Assembly (NCBI RefSeq): GCF_048544455.1
Contig: NC_133532.1
Location: 15,564,948 to 15,628,947 of the forward strand
Origin: Silene latifolia
Lineage: Eukaryota > Streptophyta > Magnoliopsida > Caryophyllales > Caryophyllaceae
Direction: 5' to 3'
DNA: 64,000 nt
A program made the position numbers and the translations under genes. The notes under the pieces are model-generated. The model was not told where the DNA came from, searched no databases, and was given only the letters and a program-made list of their open reading frames with translations. This document shows, piece by piece, positions 43,520-57,285 of this stretch (within the stretch, counting starts at the first letter, position 1; the number at the start of each line of letters is the position of its first letter).

Positions 43520-43915
43520 CATATCTAGTCCACTTTGGTTTCGCGCTTTTCACCACCCCTCCATGTCTCGTTTGGTTTGGTCTCACTTTTTTCACCTCGG
43601 CTAGAATAGAATAATATATCCAAATGTATATGTGACTTTCCTTATTTTCTTCCTTGGTCGGTCGACCGCGTGCAAAATTAATCAAATATGTATATTACGA
43701 GATTTTTCCATACGTAGGTACCGTGAAATGTTGAAGGTTCCCATGATATTCGGGTATTTTCCATGACGTATCCCCGCTGGGAAGAAAGGTTTACGTAACG
43801 GGCATGCAGATTACTTAAGGAATAAAAAAAGTATAACGGGGCTAAATAAATCCCACATCGAGAAAACATGGATAGGTTTAACCGTTAATAAGCCCCTGCT
43901 TGACACTTGATTATT

Positions 43916-44225
43916 GCCGAGCTCAAGAACATGAGCTTGTAACCCGAGTGGGGCTCCGAGGTGACGGAACATGGACTCATTTTGCTTGGGTCGGGTCTTT
44001 GGGTCCCCGTATCTTTGGCTCGCCCTCTCCAAGTTGGGAGTCGGTGCCCTCGGCACGGCCGAAGGGCCGAGTCGACGGGGCCCTAGAGGGGAGGGGACCG
44101 CGTGAGGCTGGTTTCACAGAGCAACGAGCACCTCCCGCTCTCGTCAGTGGAAGGATAACGAGCCGGTGCTGCCCGAGCCCATTAGTACCTGTTCAGCTGA
44201 GATCTCCAATGAACCACCACCTTTT
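43916..44225 (+). ncRNA. 7SL: 7SL RNA, unit 12
   Basis: Full length. The hairpin is GGGTCCCCGTATCTTTGGC; TGCCCGAGCCC replaces TGCCCGGGCCC, a change shared with unit 13. Confidence 0.83.
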
Positions 44226-45044
44226 TCTTTTCTTTTTCAAACCCCCGACCCCCTGAGAGGCCCGACGACGCTCTTTGACGGTCCCTCACAACGGGGGAAA
44301 AAACAAACTAAAAGAGAAGCTACTAACCGAACAAGCTAAGCGAAGCCACCCCGCAGTGGATGTTTACGAGAACCACCGCCTTTTTTATTTGCTAAGTAAA
44401 AAAGAGCTCGTTATTCATAATACCGAGCCGACGGCAGTCTCGCACATTTGAAAAATAAATCCGAAAAAAAAAAAAAAAGGAAATACGTAAAATCGGGTAA
44501 ACGAGCCGTTCCGTATAGTGCACTTTTGAAAACGAACGATTTGAATCTAAAAGGAATAGCTACAACCCGGGAAAGGGTAGCCATTTTGTAGGGAGGAGTT
44601 AATATGGGTGAAAGACCGTCAATTCTACTCTTCAAAAAATTATGGCCAGGCGTGCGAAGATGTTTATTTATTTATTTACACAATAATTTTCGTAAGTTGG
44701 TCTCGAAAAGCCCGAATTTTTCTATGGGTTTCGCCGTCGCAACGTGCTGCCTATTCCGTATAGTAAGCCTATTACTTGTTAGCTCTTCATGGTTTTTGAG
44801 CTACGTCCCCTGGCGGTGGTAGTAGAATAATGCGGCTAATGTTAATAGTCTACATTATTATACCAATAGAAAATATTGATCTCACAAACCATATCCAACG
44901 TCGAGCAAGATCGCCGGTTCCGTATACAAGAAACTCCCTGCCTTGTCATATATAATAACAAAGAGAAATGTCCCACATCGGCCGTGAAACAAGAGGGAGC
45001 TGAATCGTCAGATATAAAAAGCCATAAGTGCATAGGAATAAGGC

Positions 45045-45240
45045 ATACCTTTCTCGGCCTTTTGGCTAAGATCAAGTGTAGTATCTGTTCTTATCAGTTT
45101 AATATCTGATATGTGGGCCAATGGCTCACACGATATTAAATTAATTTTTTAAGGGGGAAAGTCCACACAAGTAGCTTGCTATTGGGGCTTTCGAGCGTCT
45201 CCCGTGCGTTGCACTACAGCACGGGCCAGGCGTACCCCTC
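45045..45240 (+). ncRNA. U2: U2 snRNA, unit 12
   Basis: 196 nt with perfect stem IV and IIa. CCACACAAGTAGC replaces CCACCACAGTAGC. Confidence 0.97.
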
Positions 45241-45647
45241 CATATCTAGTCCACTTTGGTTTCGCGTTTTTCACCACCCCTCCATGTCTCGTTCAGTTTG
45301 GTCTCACTTTTTTCACCTCGGCTAGAATAGAATAATATATCCAAATGTATATGTGACTTTCCTTATTTTCTTCCTTGGTCGGTCGACCGCGTGCAAAATT
45401 AATCAAATATGTATATTACGAGATTTTTCCATACGTAGGTACCGTGAAATGTTGAAGGTTCCCATGATATTCGGGTATTTTCCATGACGTATCCCCCGCG
45501 GGGAAGAAAGGTTTACGTAACGGGCATGCAGATTACTTAAGGAATAAAAAAAGTATAACGGGGCTAAATAAATCCCACATCGAGAAAACATGGATAGGTT
45601 TAACCGTTAATAAGCCCCTGCTTGACACTTGATTATTGCCGAGCTCA

Positions 45648-45947
45648 GTAACATGAGCTTGTAACCCGAGTGGGGGCTCCGAGGTGACGGAACATGGACT
45701 CCGCTGCTTGGGTCGGGTCTTTGGGTCAGCTGTATGCTGGCTCGCCCTCTCCAAGTTGGGAGTCGGTGCCCTCGGCACGGCCGAAGGGCCGAGTCGACGG
45801 GGCCCTAGAGGGGAGGGGACCGCGTGAGGCTGGTTTCACAGAGCAACGAGCACCTCCCGCTCTCGTCAGTGGAAGGATAACGAGCCGGTGCTGCCCGAGC
45901 CCATTAGTACCTGTTCAGCTGAGATCTCCAATGAACCACCACCTTTT
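45648..45947 (+). ncRNA. 7SL: 7SL RNA, unit 13
   Basis: Typical full-length copy. It shares TGCCCGAGCCC, and CACAACGGGGG in the following spacer, with unit 12, which marks the two as sister units. Confidence 0.87.
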
Positions 45948-46762
45948 TCTTTTCTTTTTCAAACCCCCGACCCCCTGAGAGGCCCGACGACGCTCTTTGA
46001 CGGTCCCTCACAACGGGGGAAAAAACAAACTAAAAGAGAAGCTACTAACCGAACAAGCTAAGCGAAGCCACCCCGCAGTGGATGTTTACGAGAACCACCG
46101 CCTTTTTCGCTGCTAAGTAAAAAAGAGCTCGTTATTCATAATACCGAGCCGACGGCAGTCTCGCACATTTGAAAAATAAATCCGAAAAAAAAAAAAGGAA
46201 ATACAGAAAATCGGGTAAACGAGCCCGTTCCGTATAGTGCACTTTTGAAAACGAACGATTTGAATCTAAAAGGAATAGCTACAACCCGGGAAAGGGTAGC
46301 CATTTTGTAGGGAGGAGTTAATATGGGTGAAAGACCGTCAATTCTACTCTTCAAAAAATTATGGCCAGGCGTGCGAAGATGTTTATTTATTTATTTACAC
46401 AATAATTTTCGTAAGTTGGTCTCGAAAAGCCCGAATTTTTCTATGGGTTTCGCCGTCGCAACGTGCTGCCTATTCCGTATAGTAAGCCTATTACTTGTTA
46501 GCTCTTCATGGTTTTTGAGCTACGTCCCCTGGCGGTGGTAGTAGAATAATGCGGCTAATGTTAATAGTCTACATTATTATACCAATAGAAAATATTGATC
46601 TCACAAACCATATCCAACGTCGAGCAAGATCGCGGTTGGTTATACAAGAAACTCCCCGCCTTGTCATATATAATAACAAAGAGAAATGTCCCACATCGGC
46701 CGTGAAACAAGAGGGAGCTGAATCGTCAGATATAAAAAGCCATAAGTGCATAGGAATAAGGC

Positions 46763-46958
46763 ATACCTTTCTCGGCCTTTTGGCTAAGATCAAGTGTAGT
46801 ATCTGTTCTTATCAGTTTAATATCTGATATGTGGGCCAATGGCTCACACGATATTAAATTAATTTTTTAAGGGGGAAAGTCCACCACAGTAGCTTGCTAT
46901 TGGGGCTTTCGAGCGTCTCCCGTGCGTTGCACTACAGCACGGGCCAGGCGTACCCCTC
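46763..46958 (+). ncRNA. U2: U2 snRNA, unit 13
   Basis: 196-nt reference form. The upstream region is changed (ATCGCGGTTGGTTATAC) but USE and TATA are intact. Confidence 0.97.
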
Positions 46959-47359
46959 CATATCTAGTCCACTTTGGTTTCGCGTTTTTCACCACCCCTC
47001 CATGTCTCGTTCAGTTTGGTCTCACTTTTTTCACCTCGGCTAGAATAGAATAATATATCCAAATGTATATGTGACTTTCCTTATTTTCTTCCTTGGTCGG
47101 TCGACCGCCGTGCTGCAAAATTAATCAAATATGTATATTACGAGATTTTTCCATACGTAGGTACCGTGAAATGTTGAAGGTTCCCATGATATTCGGGTAT
47201 TTTCCATGACGTATCCCCCGCGGGGAAGAAAGGTTTACGTAACGGGCATGCAGATTACTTAAGGAATAAAAAAAGTATAACGGGGCTAAATAAATCCCAC
47301 ATCGAGAAAACATGGATAGGTTTAACCGTTAATAAGCCCCTGCTTGACACTTGATTATT

Positions 47360-47668
47360 GCCGAGCTCAGTAACATGAGCTTGTAACCCGAGTGGGGGCT
47401 CCGAGGTGACGGAACATGGACTCCATTTGCTTGGGTCGGGTCTTTGGGTGTTGATATCTTGGCTCGCCCTCTCCAAGTTGGGAGTCGGTGCCTCGGCACG
47501 GCCGAAGGGCCGAGTCGACGGGGCCCTAGAGGGGAGGGGACCGCGTGAGGCTGGTTTCACAGAGCAACGAGCACCTCCCGCTCTCGTCAGTGGAAGGATA
47601 ACGAGCCGGTGCTGCCCGGGCCCATTAGTACTGCTCAATTTGAGATCTCCAATGAACCACCACCTTTT
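47360..47668 (+). ncRNA. 7SL: 7SL RNA, unit 14
   Basis: Full length. The hairpin is GGGTGTTGATATCTTGGC; CTGCTCAATTTGAGATCTCC replaces CTGTTCAGCTGAGATCTCC. It shares the CACAACGGGGG spacer word with units 12 and 13. Confidence 0.83.
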
Positions 47669-48487
47669 TCTTTTCTTTTTCAAACCCCCGACCCCCTGAG
47701 AGGCCCGACGACGCTCTTTGACGGTCCCTCACAACGGGGGAAAAAACAAACTAAAAGAGAAGCTACTAACCGAACAAGCTAAGCGAAGCCACCCCGCAGT
47801 GGATGTTTACGAGAACCACCGCCTTTTTCGCTGCTAAGTAAAAAAGAGCTCGTTATTCATAATACCGAGCCGACTAGCGATCTCGCACATTTGAAAAATA
47901 AATCCGAAAAAAAAAAAAAAAAGGAAAATCGAAAATCGGGTAAACGAGCCCGTTCCGTATAGTGCACTTTTGAAAACGAACGATTTGAATCTAAAAGGAA
48001 TAGCTACAACCCGGGAAAGGGTAGCCATTTTGTAGGGAGGAGTTAATATGGGTGAAAGACCGTCAATTCTACTCTTCAAAAAATTATGGCCAGGCGTGCG
48101 AAGATGTTTATTTATTTATTTACACAATAATTTTCGTAAGTTGGTCTCGAAAAGCCCGAATTTTTCTATGGGTTTCGCCGTCGCAACGTGCTGCCTATTC
48201 CGTATAGTAAGCCTATTACTTGTTAGCTCTTCATGGTTTTTGAGCTACGTCCCCTGGCGGTGGTAGTAGAATAATGCGGCTAATGTTAATAGTCTACATT
48301 ATTATACCAATAGAAAATATTGATCTCACAAACCATATCCAACGTCGAGCAAGATCGCCGGTTCCGTATACAAGAAACTCCCTGCCTTGTCATATATAAT
48401 AACAAAGAGAAATGTCCCACATCGGCCGTGAAACAAGAGGGAGTGAATCGTCGGATATAAAAAGCCATAAGTGCATAGGAATAAGGC

Positions 48488-48685
48488 ATACCTTTCTCGG
48501 CCTTTTGGCTAAGATCAAGTGTAGTATCTGTTCTTATCAGTTTAATATCTGATATGTGGGCCAATGGCTCACACGATATTAAATTAATTTTTTAAGGGGG
48601 AAAGTCCACCGCAGTAGCTTGCTATTGGGGCTTTCGAGCGTCTCCCGTGCGTTGCACTACAAAGACGGCCAGGCGTACCCCCCTC
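48488..48685 (+). ncRNA. U2: U2 snRNA, unit 14
   Basis: Full length, stem IIa intact, CCACCGCAGTAGC variant before stem III, stem IV 3' arm CAAAGACGGCC, and two extra C in the tail. Confidence 0.94.
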
Positions 48686-49082
48686 CATATCTAGTCCACT
48701 TTGGTTTCGCGTTTTTCACCACCCCTCCATGTCTCGTTCAGTTTGGTCTCACTTTTTTCACCTCGGCTAGAATAGAATAATATATCCAAATGTATATGTG
48801 ACTTTCCTTATTTTCTTCCTTGGTCGGTCGACCGCGTGCAAAATTAATCAAATATGTATATTACGAGATTTTTCCATACGTAGGTACCGTGAAATGTTGA
48901 AGGTTCCCATGATATTCGGGTATTTTCCATGACGTATCCCCCGCGGGGAAGAAAGGTTTACGTAACGGGCATGCAGATTACTTAAGGAATAAAAAAAGTA
49001 TAACGGGGCTAAATAAATCCCACATCGAGAAAACATGGATAGGTTTAACCGTTAATAAGCCCCTGCTTGACACTTGATTATT

Positions 49083-49390
49083 GCCGAGCTCAAGAACATG
49101 AGCTTGTAACCCGAGTGGGGGCTCCGAGGTGACGGAACATGGACTCCATTTGCCTGGGTCGGGTCTTTGGGGGTTGTATCTTTGGCTCGCCCTCTCCAAG
49201 TTGGGAGTCGGTGCCCTCGGCACGGCCGAAGGGCCGAGTCGACGGGACCCTATAGTGGAGGGGACCGCGTAAGGCTGGTTTCACAGAGCAACGAGCACCT
49301 CCCGCTCTCGTCAGTGGAAGGATAACGAGCCGGTGCTGCCCGGGCCCATTAGTACTGTTCACCGAGATCTCCAATGAACCACCACCTTTT
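49083..49390 (+). ncRNA. 7SL: 7SL RNA, unit 15
   Basis: Full length. Private changes ACGGGACCCTATAGTGG and GCGTAAGGCTGG lie outside CAG/CTG sites and so look like true mutations. The T-run is interrupted earlier (TTTTTATTTTC). Confidence 0.82.
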
Positions 49391-50207
49391 TATTTTCTTT
49401 TTCAAACCCCGACCCCCTCGAGAGGCCCGACGACGCTCTTTGACGGTCCCTCACGACGGGGAAAAAACAAACTAAAAGAGAAGCTACTAACCGAACAAGC
49501 TAAGCGAAGCCACCCCCTTGATGGATGTTTACGAGAACCACCGCCTTTTCATTTGCTAAGTAAAAAATAGCTCGTTATTCATAATACCGAGCCGACGCGA
49601 TCTCGCACATTTGAAAAATAAATCCGAAAAAAAAAAAAAAAAGGAAATAGAAAATCGGGTAAACGAGCCCGTTCCGTATAGCGCACTTTTGAAAACGAAC
49701 GATTTGAATCTAAAAGGAATAGCTACAACCCGGGAAAGGGTAGCCATTTTGTAGGGAGGAGTTAATATGGGTGAAAGACCGTCAATTCTACTCTTCAAAA
49801 AATTATGGCCAGGCGTGCGAAGATGTTTATTTATTTATTTACACAATAATTTTCGTAAGTTGGTCTCGAAAAGCCCGAATTTTTCTATGGGTTTCGCCGT
49901 CGCAACGTGCTGCCTATTCCGTATAGTAAGCCTATTACTTGTTAGCTCTTCATGGTTTTTGAGCTACGTCCCCTGGCGGTGGTAGTAGAATAATGCGGCT
50001 AATGTTAATAGTCTACATTATTATACCAATAGAAAATATTGATCTCACAAACCATATCCAACGTCGAGCAAGATCGCCGGTTCCGTATACAAGAAACTCC
50101 CTGCCTTGTCATATATAATAACAAAGAGAAATGTCCCACATCGGCCGTGAAACAAGAGGGAGCTGAATCGTCAGATATAAAAAGCCATAAGTGCATAGGA
50201 ATAAGGC

Positions 50208-50403
50208 ATACCTTTCTCGGCCTTTTGGCTAAGATCAAGTGTAGTATCTGTTCTTATCAGTTTAATATCTGATATGTGGGCCAATGGCTCACACGATATT
50301 AAATTAATTTTTTAAGGGGGAAAGTCCACCGCAGTAGCTTGCTATTGGGGCTTTCGAGCGTCTCCCGTGCGTTGCACTACAGCACGGGCCAGGCGTACCC
50401 CTC
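50208..50403 (+). ncRNA. U2: U2 snRNA, unit 15
   Basis: 196-nt reference form with the CCACCGCAGTAGC variant. Confidence 0.97.
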
Positions 50404-50799
50404 CATATCTAGTCCACTTTGGTTTCGCGTTTTTCACCACCCCTCCATGTCTCGTTCAGTTTGGTCTCACTTTTTTCACCTCGGCTAGAATAGAATAATA
50501 TATCCAAATGTATATGTGACTTTCCTTATTTTCTTCCTTGGTCGGTCGACCGCGTGCAAAATTAATCAAATATGTATATTACGAGATTTTTCCATACGTA
50601 GGTACCGTGAAATGTTGAAGGTTCCCATGATATTCGGGTATTTTCCATGACGTATCCCCCGCGGGGAAGAAAGGTTTACGTAACGGGCATGCAGATTACT
50701 TAAGGAATAAAAAAAGTATAACGGGGCTAAATAAATCCCACATCGAGAAAACATGGATAGGTTTAACCGTTAATAAGCCCCCGCTGACACTTGATTATT

Positions 50800-51113
50800 G
50801 CCGAGCTCAAGAACATGAGCTTGTAACCCGAGTGGGGGCTCCGAGGTGACGGAACATGGACTCGCCATTTGCTTGGGTCGGGTCTTTGGGTCACCAGTTG
50901 TATCTTTGGCTCGCCCTCTCCAAGTTGGGAGTCGGTGCCTCGGCACGGCCGAAGGGCCGAGTCGACGGGGCCCTAGAGGGGAGGGGACCGCGTGAGGCGG
51001 TTTCACGAGCAACGAGCACCTCCCGCTCTCGTCAGTGGAAGGATAACGAGCCGGTGCTGCCCGGGCCCATTAGTACCTGTTCAGCTGAGATCTCCAATGA
51101 ACCACCACCTTTT
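50800..51113 (+). ncRNA. 7SL: 7SL RNA, unit 16
   Basis: Full length. AGGCGGTTTCACGAGC replaces AGGCTGGTTTCACAGAGC; between TATA and start the sequence is CCCCCGCTGACAC. Confidence 0.82.
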
Positions 51114-51931
51114 TCTTTTCTTTTTCAAACCCCCGACCCCCTGAGAGGCCCGACGACGCTCTTTGACGGTCCCTCACGACGGGGGAAAAAACAAACTAAA
51201 AGAGAAGCTACTAACCGAACAAGCTAAGCGAAGCCACCCCGCAGTGGATGTTTACGAGAACCACCGCCTTTTTCGCTGCTAAGTAAAAAAGAGCTCGTTA
51301 TTCATAATACCGAGCCGACGGCAGTCTCGCACATTTGAAAAATAAATCCGAAAAAAAAAAAAAAGGAAATACAGAAAATCGGGTAAACGAGCCCGTTCCG
51401 TATAGCGCACTTTTGAAAACGAACGATTTGAATCTAAAAGGAATAGCTACAACCCGGGAAAGGGTAGCCATTTTGTAGGGAGGAGTTAATATGGGTGAAA
51501 GACCGTCAATTCTACTCTTCAAAAAATTATGGCCAGGCGTGCGAAGATGTTTATTTATTTATTTACACAATAATTTTCGTAAGTTGGTCTCGAAAAGCCC
51601 GAATTTTTCTATGGGTTTCGCCGTCGCAACGTGCTGCCTATTCCGTATAGTAAGCCTATTACTTGTTAGCTCTTCATGGTTTTTGAGCTACGTCCCCTGG
51701 CGGTGGTAGTAGAATAATGCGGCTAATGTTAATAGTCTACATTATTATACCAATAGAAAATATTGATCTCACAAACCATATCCAACGTCGAGCAAGATCG
51801 CCGGTTCCGTATACAAGAAACTCCCTGCCTTGTCATATATAATAACAAAGAGAAATGTCCCACATCGGCCGTGAAACAAGAGGGAGCTGAATCGTCAGAT
51901 ATAAAAAGCCATAAGTGCATAGGAATAAGGC

Positions 51932-52127
51932 ATACCTTTCTCGGCCTTTTGGCTAAGATCAAGTGTAGTATCTGTTCTTATCAGTTTAATATCTGATATG
52001 TGGGCCAATGGCTCACACGATATTAAATTAATTTTTTAAGGGGGAAAGTCCACCGCAGTAGCTTGCTATTGGGGCTTTCGAGCGTCTCCCGTGCGTTGCA
52101 CTACAAAGACGGGCCGGCGTACCCCTC
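51932..52127 (+). ncRNA. U2: U2 snRNA, unit 16
   Basis: Full length with intact stem IIa; stem IV has CCCGTGC on the 5' side but CAAAGACGGG on the 3' side. Confidence 0.95.
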
Positions 52128-52524
52128 CATATCTAGTCCACTTTGGTTTCGCGTTTTTCACCACCCCTCCATGTCTCGTTCAGTTTGGTCTCACTTTTTT
52201 CACCTCGGCTAGAATAGAATAATATATCCAAATGTATATGTGACTTTCCTTATTTTCTTCCTTGGTCGGTCGACCGCGTGCAAAATTAATCAAATATGTA
52301 TATTACGAGATTTTTCCATACGTAGGTACCGTGAAATGTTGAAGGTTCCCATGATATTCGGGTATTTTCCATGACGTATCCCCGCGGGGGAAGAAAGGTT
52401 TACGTAACGGGCATGCAGATTACTTAAGGAATAAAAAAAGTATAACGGGGCTAAATAAATCCCACATCGAGAAAACATGGATAGGTTTAAGCGTTAATAA
52501 GCCCCTGCTTGACACTTGATTATT

Positions 52525-52833
52525 GCCGAGCTCAGTAACATGAGCTTGTAACCCGAGTGGGGGCTCCGAGGTGACGGAACATGGACTCATTTGCTTGGGT
52601 CGGGTCTTTGGGTCACCGTATCTTTGGCTCGCCCTCTCCAAGTTGGGAGTCGGTGCCTCGGCACGGCCGAAGGGCCGAGTCGACGGAGCCCTAGAGGGGA
52701 GGGGACCGCGTGAGGCTGGTTTCACAGAGCAACGAGCACCTCCCGCTCTCGTCAGTGGAAGGATAACGAGCCGGTGCTGCCCGGGCCCATTAGTACCTGT
52801 TCAGCTGAGATCTCCAATGAACCACCACCTTTT
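52525..52833 (+). ncRNA. 7SL: 7SL RNA, unit 17
   Basis: Full length. Private change GACGGAGCCC for GACGGGGCCC, and GTTTAAGCG for GTTTAACCG between USE and TATA. Confidence 0.83.
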
Positions 52834-53648
52834 TCTTTTCTTTTTCAAACCCCCGACCCCCGAGAGGCCCGACGACGCTCTTTGACGGTCCCTCACGACG
52901 GGGAAAAAACAAACTAAAAGAGAAGCTACTAACCGAACAAGCTAAGCGAAGCCACCCCCATGATGGATGTTTACGAGAACCACCGCCTTTTTCGCTGCTA
53001 AGTAAAAAAGAGCTCGTTATTCATAATACCGAGCCGACGGCAGTCTCGCACATTTGAAAAATAAATCCGAAAAAAAAAAAAAGGAAATACAGAAAATCGG
53101 GTAAACGAGCCCGTTCCGTATAGCGCACTTTTGAAAACGAACGATTTGAATCTAAAAGGAATAGCTACAACCCGGGAAAGGGTAGCCATTTTGTAGGGAG
53201 GAGTTAATATGGGTGAAAGACCGTCAATTCTACTCTTCAAAAAATTATGGCCAGGCGTGCGAAGATGTTTATTTATTTATTTACACAATAATTTTCGTAA
53301 GTTGGTCTCGAAAAGCCCGAATTTTTCTATGGGTTTCGCCGTCGCAACGTGCTGCCTATTCCGTATAGTAAGCCTATTACTTGTTAGCTCTTCATGGTTT
53401 TTGAGCTACGTCCCCTGGCGGTGGTAGTAGAATAATGCGGCTAATGTTAATAGTCTACATTATTATACCAATAGAAAATATTGATCTCACAAACCATATC
53501 CAACGTCGAGCAAGATCGCCGGTTCCGTATACAAGAAACTCCCTGCCTTGTCATATATAATAACAAAGAGAAATGTCCCACATCGGCCGTGAAACAAGAG
53601 GGAGTGAATCGTCGGATATAAAAAGCCATAAGTGCATAGGAATAAGGC

Positions 53649-53847
53649 ATACCTTTCTCGGCCTTTTGGCTAAGATCAAGTGTAGTATATCTGTTCTTAT
53701 CAGTTTAATATCTGATATGTGGGCCAATGGCTCACACGATATTAAATTAATTTTTTAAGGGGGAAAGTCCACCACAGTAGCTTGCTATTGGGGCTTTCGA
53801 GCGTCTCCCTGCGTTGCACTACAAAGCACGGGCCAGGCGTACCCCTC
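53649..53847 (+). ncRNA. U2: U2 snRNA, unit 17
   Basis: 199 nt. A TA is duplicated directly after the branch-pairing GTAGTA (GTAGTATATCTG), which should shift the following stem IIa by two bases. Stem IV is damaged (CACTACAAAGCACGGG). Confidence 0.92.
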
Positions 53848-54244
53848 CATATCTAGTCCACTTTGGTTTCGCGTTTTTCACCACCCCTCCATGTCTCGTT
53901 CAGTTTGGTCTCACTTTTTTCACCTCGGCTAGAATAGAATAATATATTCAAATGTATATGTGACTTTCCTTATTTTCTTCCTTGGTCGGTCGACCGCGTG
54001 CAAAATTAATCAAATATGTATATTACGAGATTTTTCCATACGTAGGTACCGTGAAATGTTGAAGGTTCCCATGATATTCGGGTATTTTCCATGACGTATC
54101 CCCCGCGGGGAAGAAAGGTTTACGTAACGGGCATGCAGATTACTTAAGGAATAAAAAAAGTATAACGGGGCTAAATAAATCCCACATCGAGAAAACATGG
54201 ATAGGTTTAACCGTTAATAAGCCCCTGCTTGACACTTGATTATT

Positions 54245-54551
54245 GCCGAGCTCGAATAACATGAGCTTGTAACCCGAGTGGGGGCCCGAGGTGACGGAAC
54301 ATGGACTCCGCTTGGGTCGGGTCTTTGGGTCACCAGATCTTTGGCTCGCCCTCTCCAAGTTGGGAGTCGGTGCCCTCGGCACGGCCGAAGGGCCGAGTCG
54401 ACGGGGCCCTAGAGGGGAGGGGACCGCGTGAGGCTGGTTTCACAGAGCAACGAGCACCTCCCGCTCTCGTCAGTGGAAGGATAACGAGCCGGTGCTGCCC
54501 GGGCCCATTAGTACCTGTTCAGCTGAGATCTCCAATGAACCACCACCTTTT
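54245..54551 (+). ncRNA. 7SL: 7SL RNA, unit 18
   Basis: Full length. Small losses at GGGGGCCCGAGG and GACTCCGCTTGGG; hairpin CCAGATCTTTGG; 3' half typical. Confidence 0.83.
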
Positions 54552-55376
54552 TCTTTTCTTTTTCAAACCCCCGACCCCCTGAGAGGCCCGACGACGCTCT
54601 TTGACGGTCCCTCACGACGGGGGAAAAAACAAACTAAAAGAGAAGCTACTAACCGAACAAGCTAAGCGAAGCCACCCCATAGATGGATGTTTACGAGAAC
54701 CACCGCCTTTTTTTTGCTAAGTAAAAAAGAGCTCGTTATTCATAATACCGAGCCGACGGCAGTCTCGCACATTTGAAAAATAAATCCGAAAAAAAAAAAA
54801 AAAAAAAGGAAATACAGTAAAATCGGGTAAACGAGCCGTTCCGTATAGCGCACTTTTGAAAACGAACGATTTGAATCTAAAAGGAATAGCTACAACCCGG
54901 GAAAGGGTAGCCATTTTGTAGGGAGGAGTTAATATGGGTGAAAGACCGTCAATTCTACTCTTCAAAAAATTATGGCCAGGCGTGCGAAGATGTTTATTTA
55001 TTTATTTACACAATAATTTTCGTAAGTTGGTCTCGAAAAGCCCGAATTTTTCTATGGGTTTCGCCGTCGCAACGTCTTTCGCCTATTCCGTATAGTAAGC
55101 CTATTACTTGTTAGCTCTTCATGGTTTTTGAGCTACGTCCCCTGGCGGTGGTAGTAGAATAATGCGGCTAATGTTAATAGTCTACATTATTATACCAATA
55201 GAAAATATTGATCTCACAAACCATATCCAACGTCGAGCAAGATCGCCGGTTCCGTATACAAGAAACTCCCTGCCTTGTCATATATAATAACAAAGAGAAA
55301 TGTCCCACATCGGCCGTGAAACAAGAGGGAGCTGAATCGTCAGATATAAAAAGCCATAAGTGCATAGGAATAAGGC

Positions 55377-55572
55377 ATACCTTTCTCGGCCTTTTGGCTA
55401 AGATCAAGTGTAGTATCTGTTCTTATCAGTTTAATATCTGATATGTGGGCCAATGGCTCACACGATATTAAATTAATTTTTTAAGGGGGAAAGTCCACCA
55501 CAGTAGCTTGCTATTGGGGCTTTCGAGCGTCTCCCGTGCGTTGCACTACAGCACGGGCCAGGCGTACCCCTC
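55377..55572 (+). ncRNA. U2: U2 snRNA, unit 18
   Basis: 196-nt reference form with intact promoter. Confidence 0.97.
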
Positions 55573-55969
55573 CATATCTAGTCCACTTTGGTTTCGCGTT
55601 TTTCACCACCCCTCCATGTCTCGTTCAGTTTGGTCTCACTTTTTTCACCTCGGCTAGAATAGAATAATATATCCAAATGTATATGTGACTTTCCTTATTT
55701 TCTTCCTTGGTCGGTCGACCGCGTGCAAAATTAATCAAATATGTATATTACGAGATTTTTCCATACGTAGGTACCGTGAAATGTTGAAGGTTCCCATGAT
55801 ATTCGGGTATTTTCCATGACGTATCCCCCGCGGGGAAGAAAGGTTTACGTAACGGGCATGCAGATTACTTAAGGAATAAAAAAAGTATAACGGGGCTAAA
55901 TAAATCCCACATCGAGAAAACATGGATAGGTTTAACCGTTAATAAGCCCCTGCTTGACACTTGATTATT

Positions 55970-56279
55970 GCCGAGCTCAGTAACATGAGCTTGTAACCCG
56001 AGTGGGGGCTCCGAGGTGACGGAACATGGACTCCGCTGCTTGGGTCGGGTCTTTGGGTCAGCTGTATGCTGGCTCGCCCTCTCCAAGTTGGGAGTCGGTG
56101 CCCTCGGCACGGCCGAAGGGCCGAGTCGACGGGGCCCTAGAGGGGAGGGGACCGCGTGAGGCTGGTTTCACAGAGCAACGAGCACCTCCCGCTCTCGTCA
56201 GTGGAAGGATAACGAGCCGGTGCTGCCCGGGCCCATTAGTACCTGTTCAGCTGAGATCTCCAATGAACCACCACCTTTT
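55970..56279 (+). ncRNA. 7SL: 7SL RNA, unit 19 (clean reference copy)
   Basis: All CAG/CTG positions carry the typical bases. I take this as the best reference 7SL in the window. Confidence 0.88.
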
Positions 56280-57090
56280 TCTTTTCTTTTTCAAACCCCC
56301 GACCCCCTGAGAGGCCCGACGACGCTCTTTGACGGTCCCTCACGACGGGGGAAAAAACAAACTAAAAGAGAAGCTACTAACCGAACAAGCTAAGCGAAGC
56401 CACCCCGCAGATGGATGTTTACGAGAACCACCGCCTTTTTTCGCTAAGTAAAAAAGAGCTCGTTATTCATAATACCGAGCCGACGGCAGTCTCGCACATT
56501 TGAAAAATAAATCCGAAAAAAAAAAAGGAAATACAGAAAATCGGGTAAACGAGCCCGTTCCGTATAGCGCACTTTTGAAAAAGAACGATTTGAATCTAAA
56601 AGGAATAGCTACAACCCGGGAAAGGGTAGCCATTTTGTAGGGAGGAGTTAATATGGGGGAAAGACCGTCAATTCTACTCTTCAAAAAATTATGACGGGCG
56701 TGCGAAGATGTTTATTTATTTATTTACACAATAATTTTCGTAAGTTGGTCTCGAAAAGCCCGAATTTTTCTATGGGTTTCGCCGTCGCAACGTGCTGCCT
56801 ATTCCGTATAGTAAGCCTATTACTTGTTAGCTCTTCATGGTTTTTGAGCTACGTCCCCTGGCGGTGGTAGTAGAATAATGCGGCTAATGTTAATAGTCTA
56901 CATTATTATACCAATAGAAAATATTGATCTCACAAACCATATCCAACGTCGAGCAAGATCGCCGGCCCGTATACAAGAAACTCCCGCCTTGTCATATATA
57001 ATAACAAAGAGAAATGTCCCACATCGGCCGTGAAACAAGAGGGAGCTGAATCGTCAGATATAAAAAGCCATAAGTGCATAGGAATAAGGC

Positions 57091-57285
57091 ATACCTTTCT
57101 CGGCCTTTTGGCTAAGATCAAGTGTAGTATCTGTTTTATCGTTTAATATCGATATGTGGGCCAATGGCTCACACGATATTAAATTAATTTTTTAAGGGGG
57201 AAAGTCCACCACAAAGAGCTTGCTATTGGGGCTTTCGAGCGTCTCCCGTGCGTTGCACTACAAAGACGGGCCGGGCGTACCCCTC
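57091..57285 (+). ncRNA. U2: U2 snRNA, unit 19
   Basis: Full length; stem IIa region TTTTATCGTTTAATATCGAT, and CCACAAAGAGCTTGC replaces CCACAGTAGCTTGC. Confidence 0.92.
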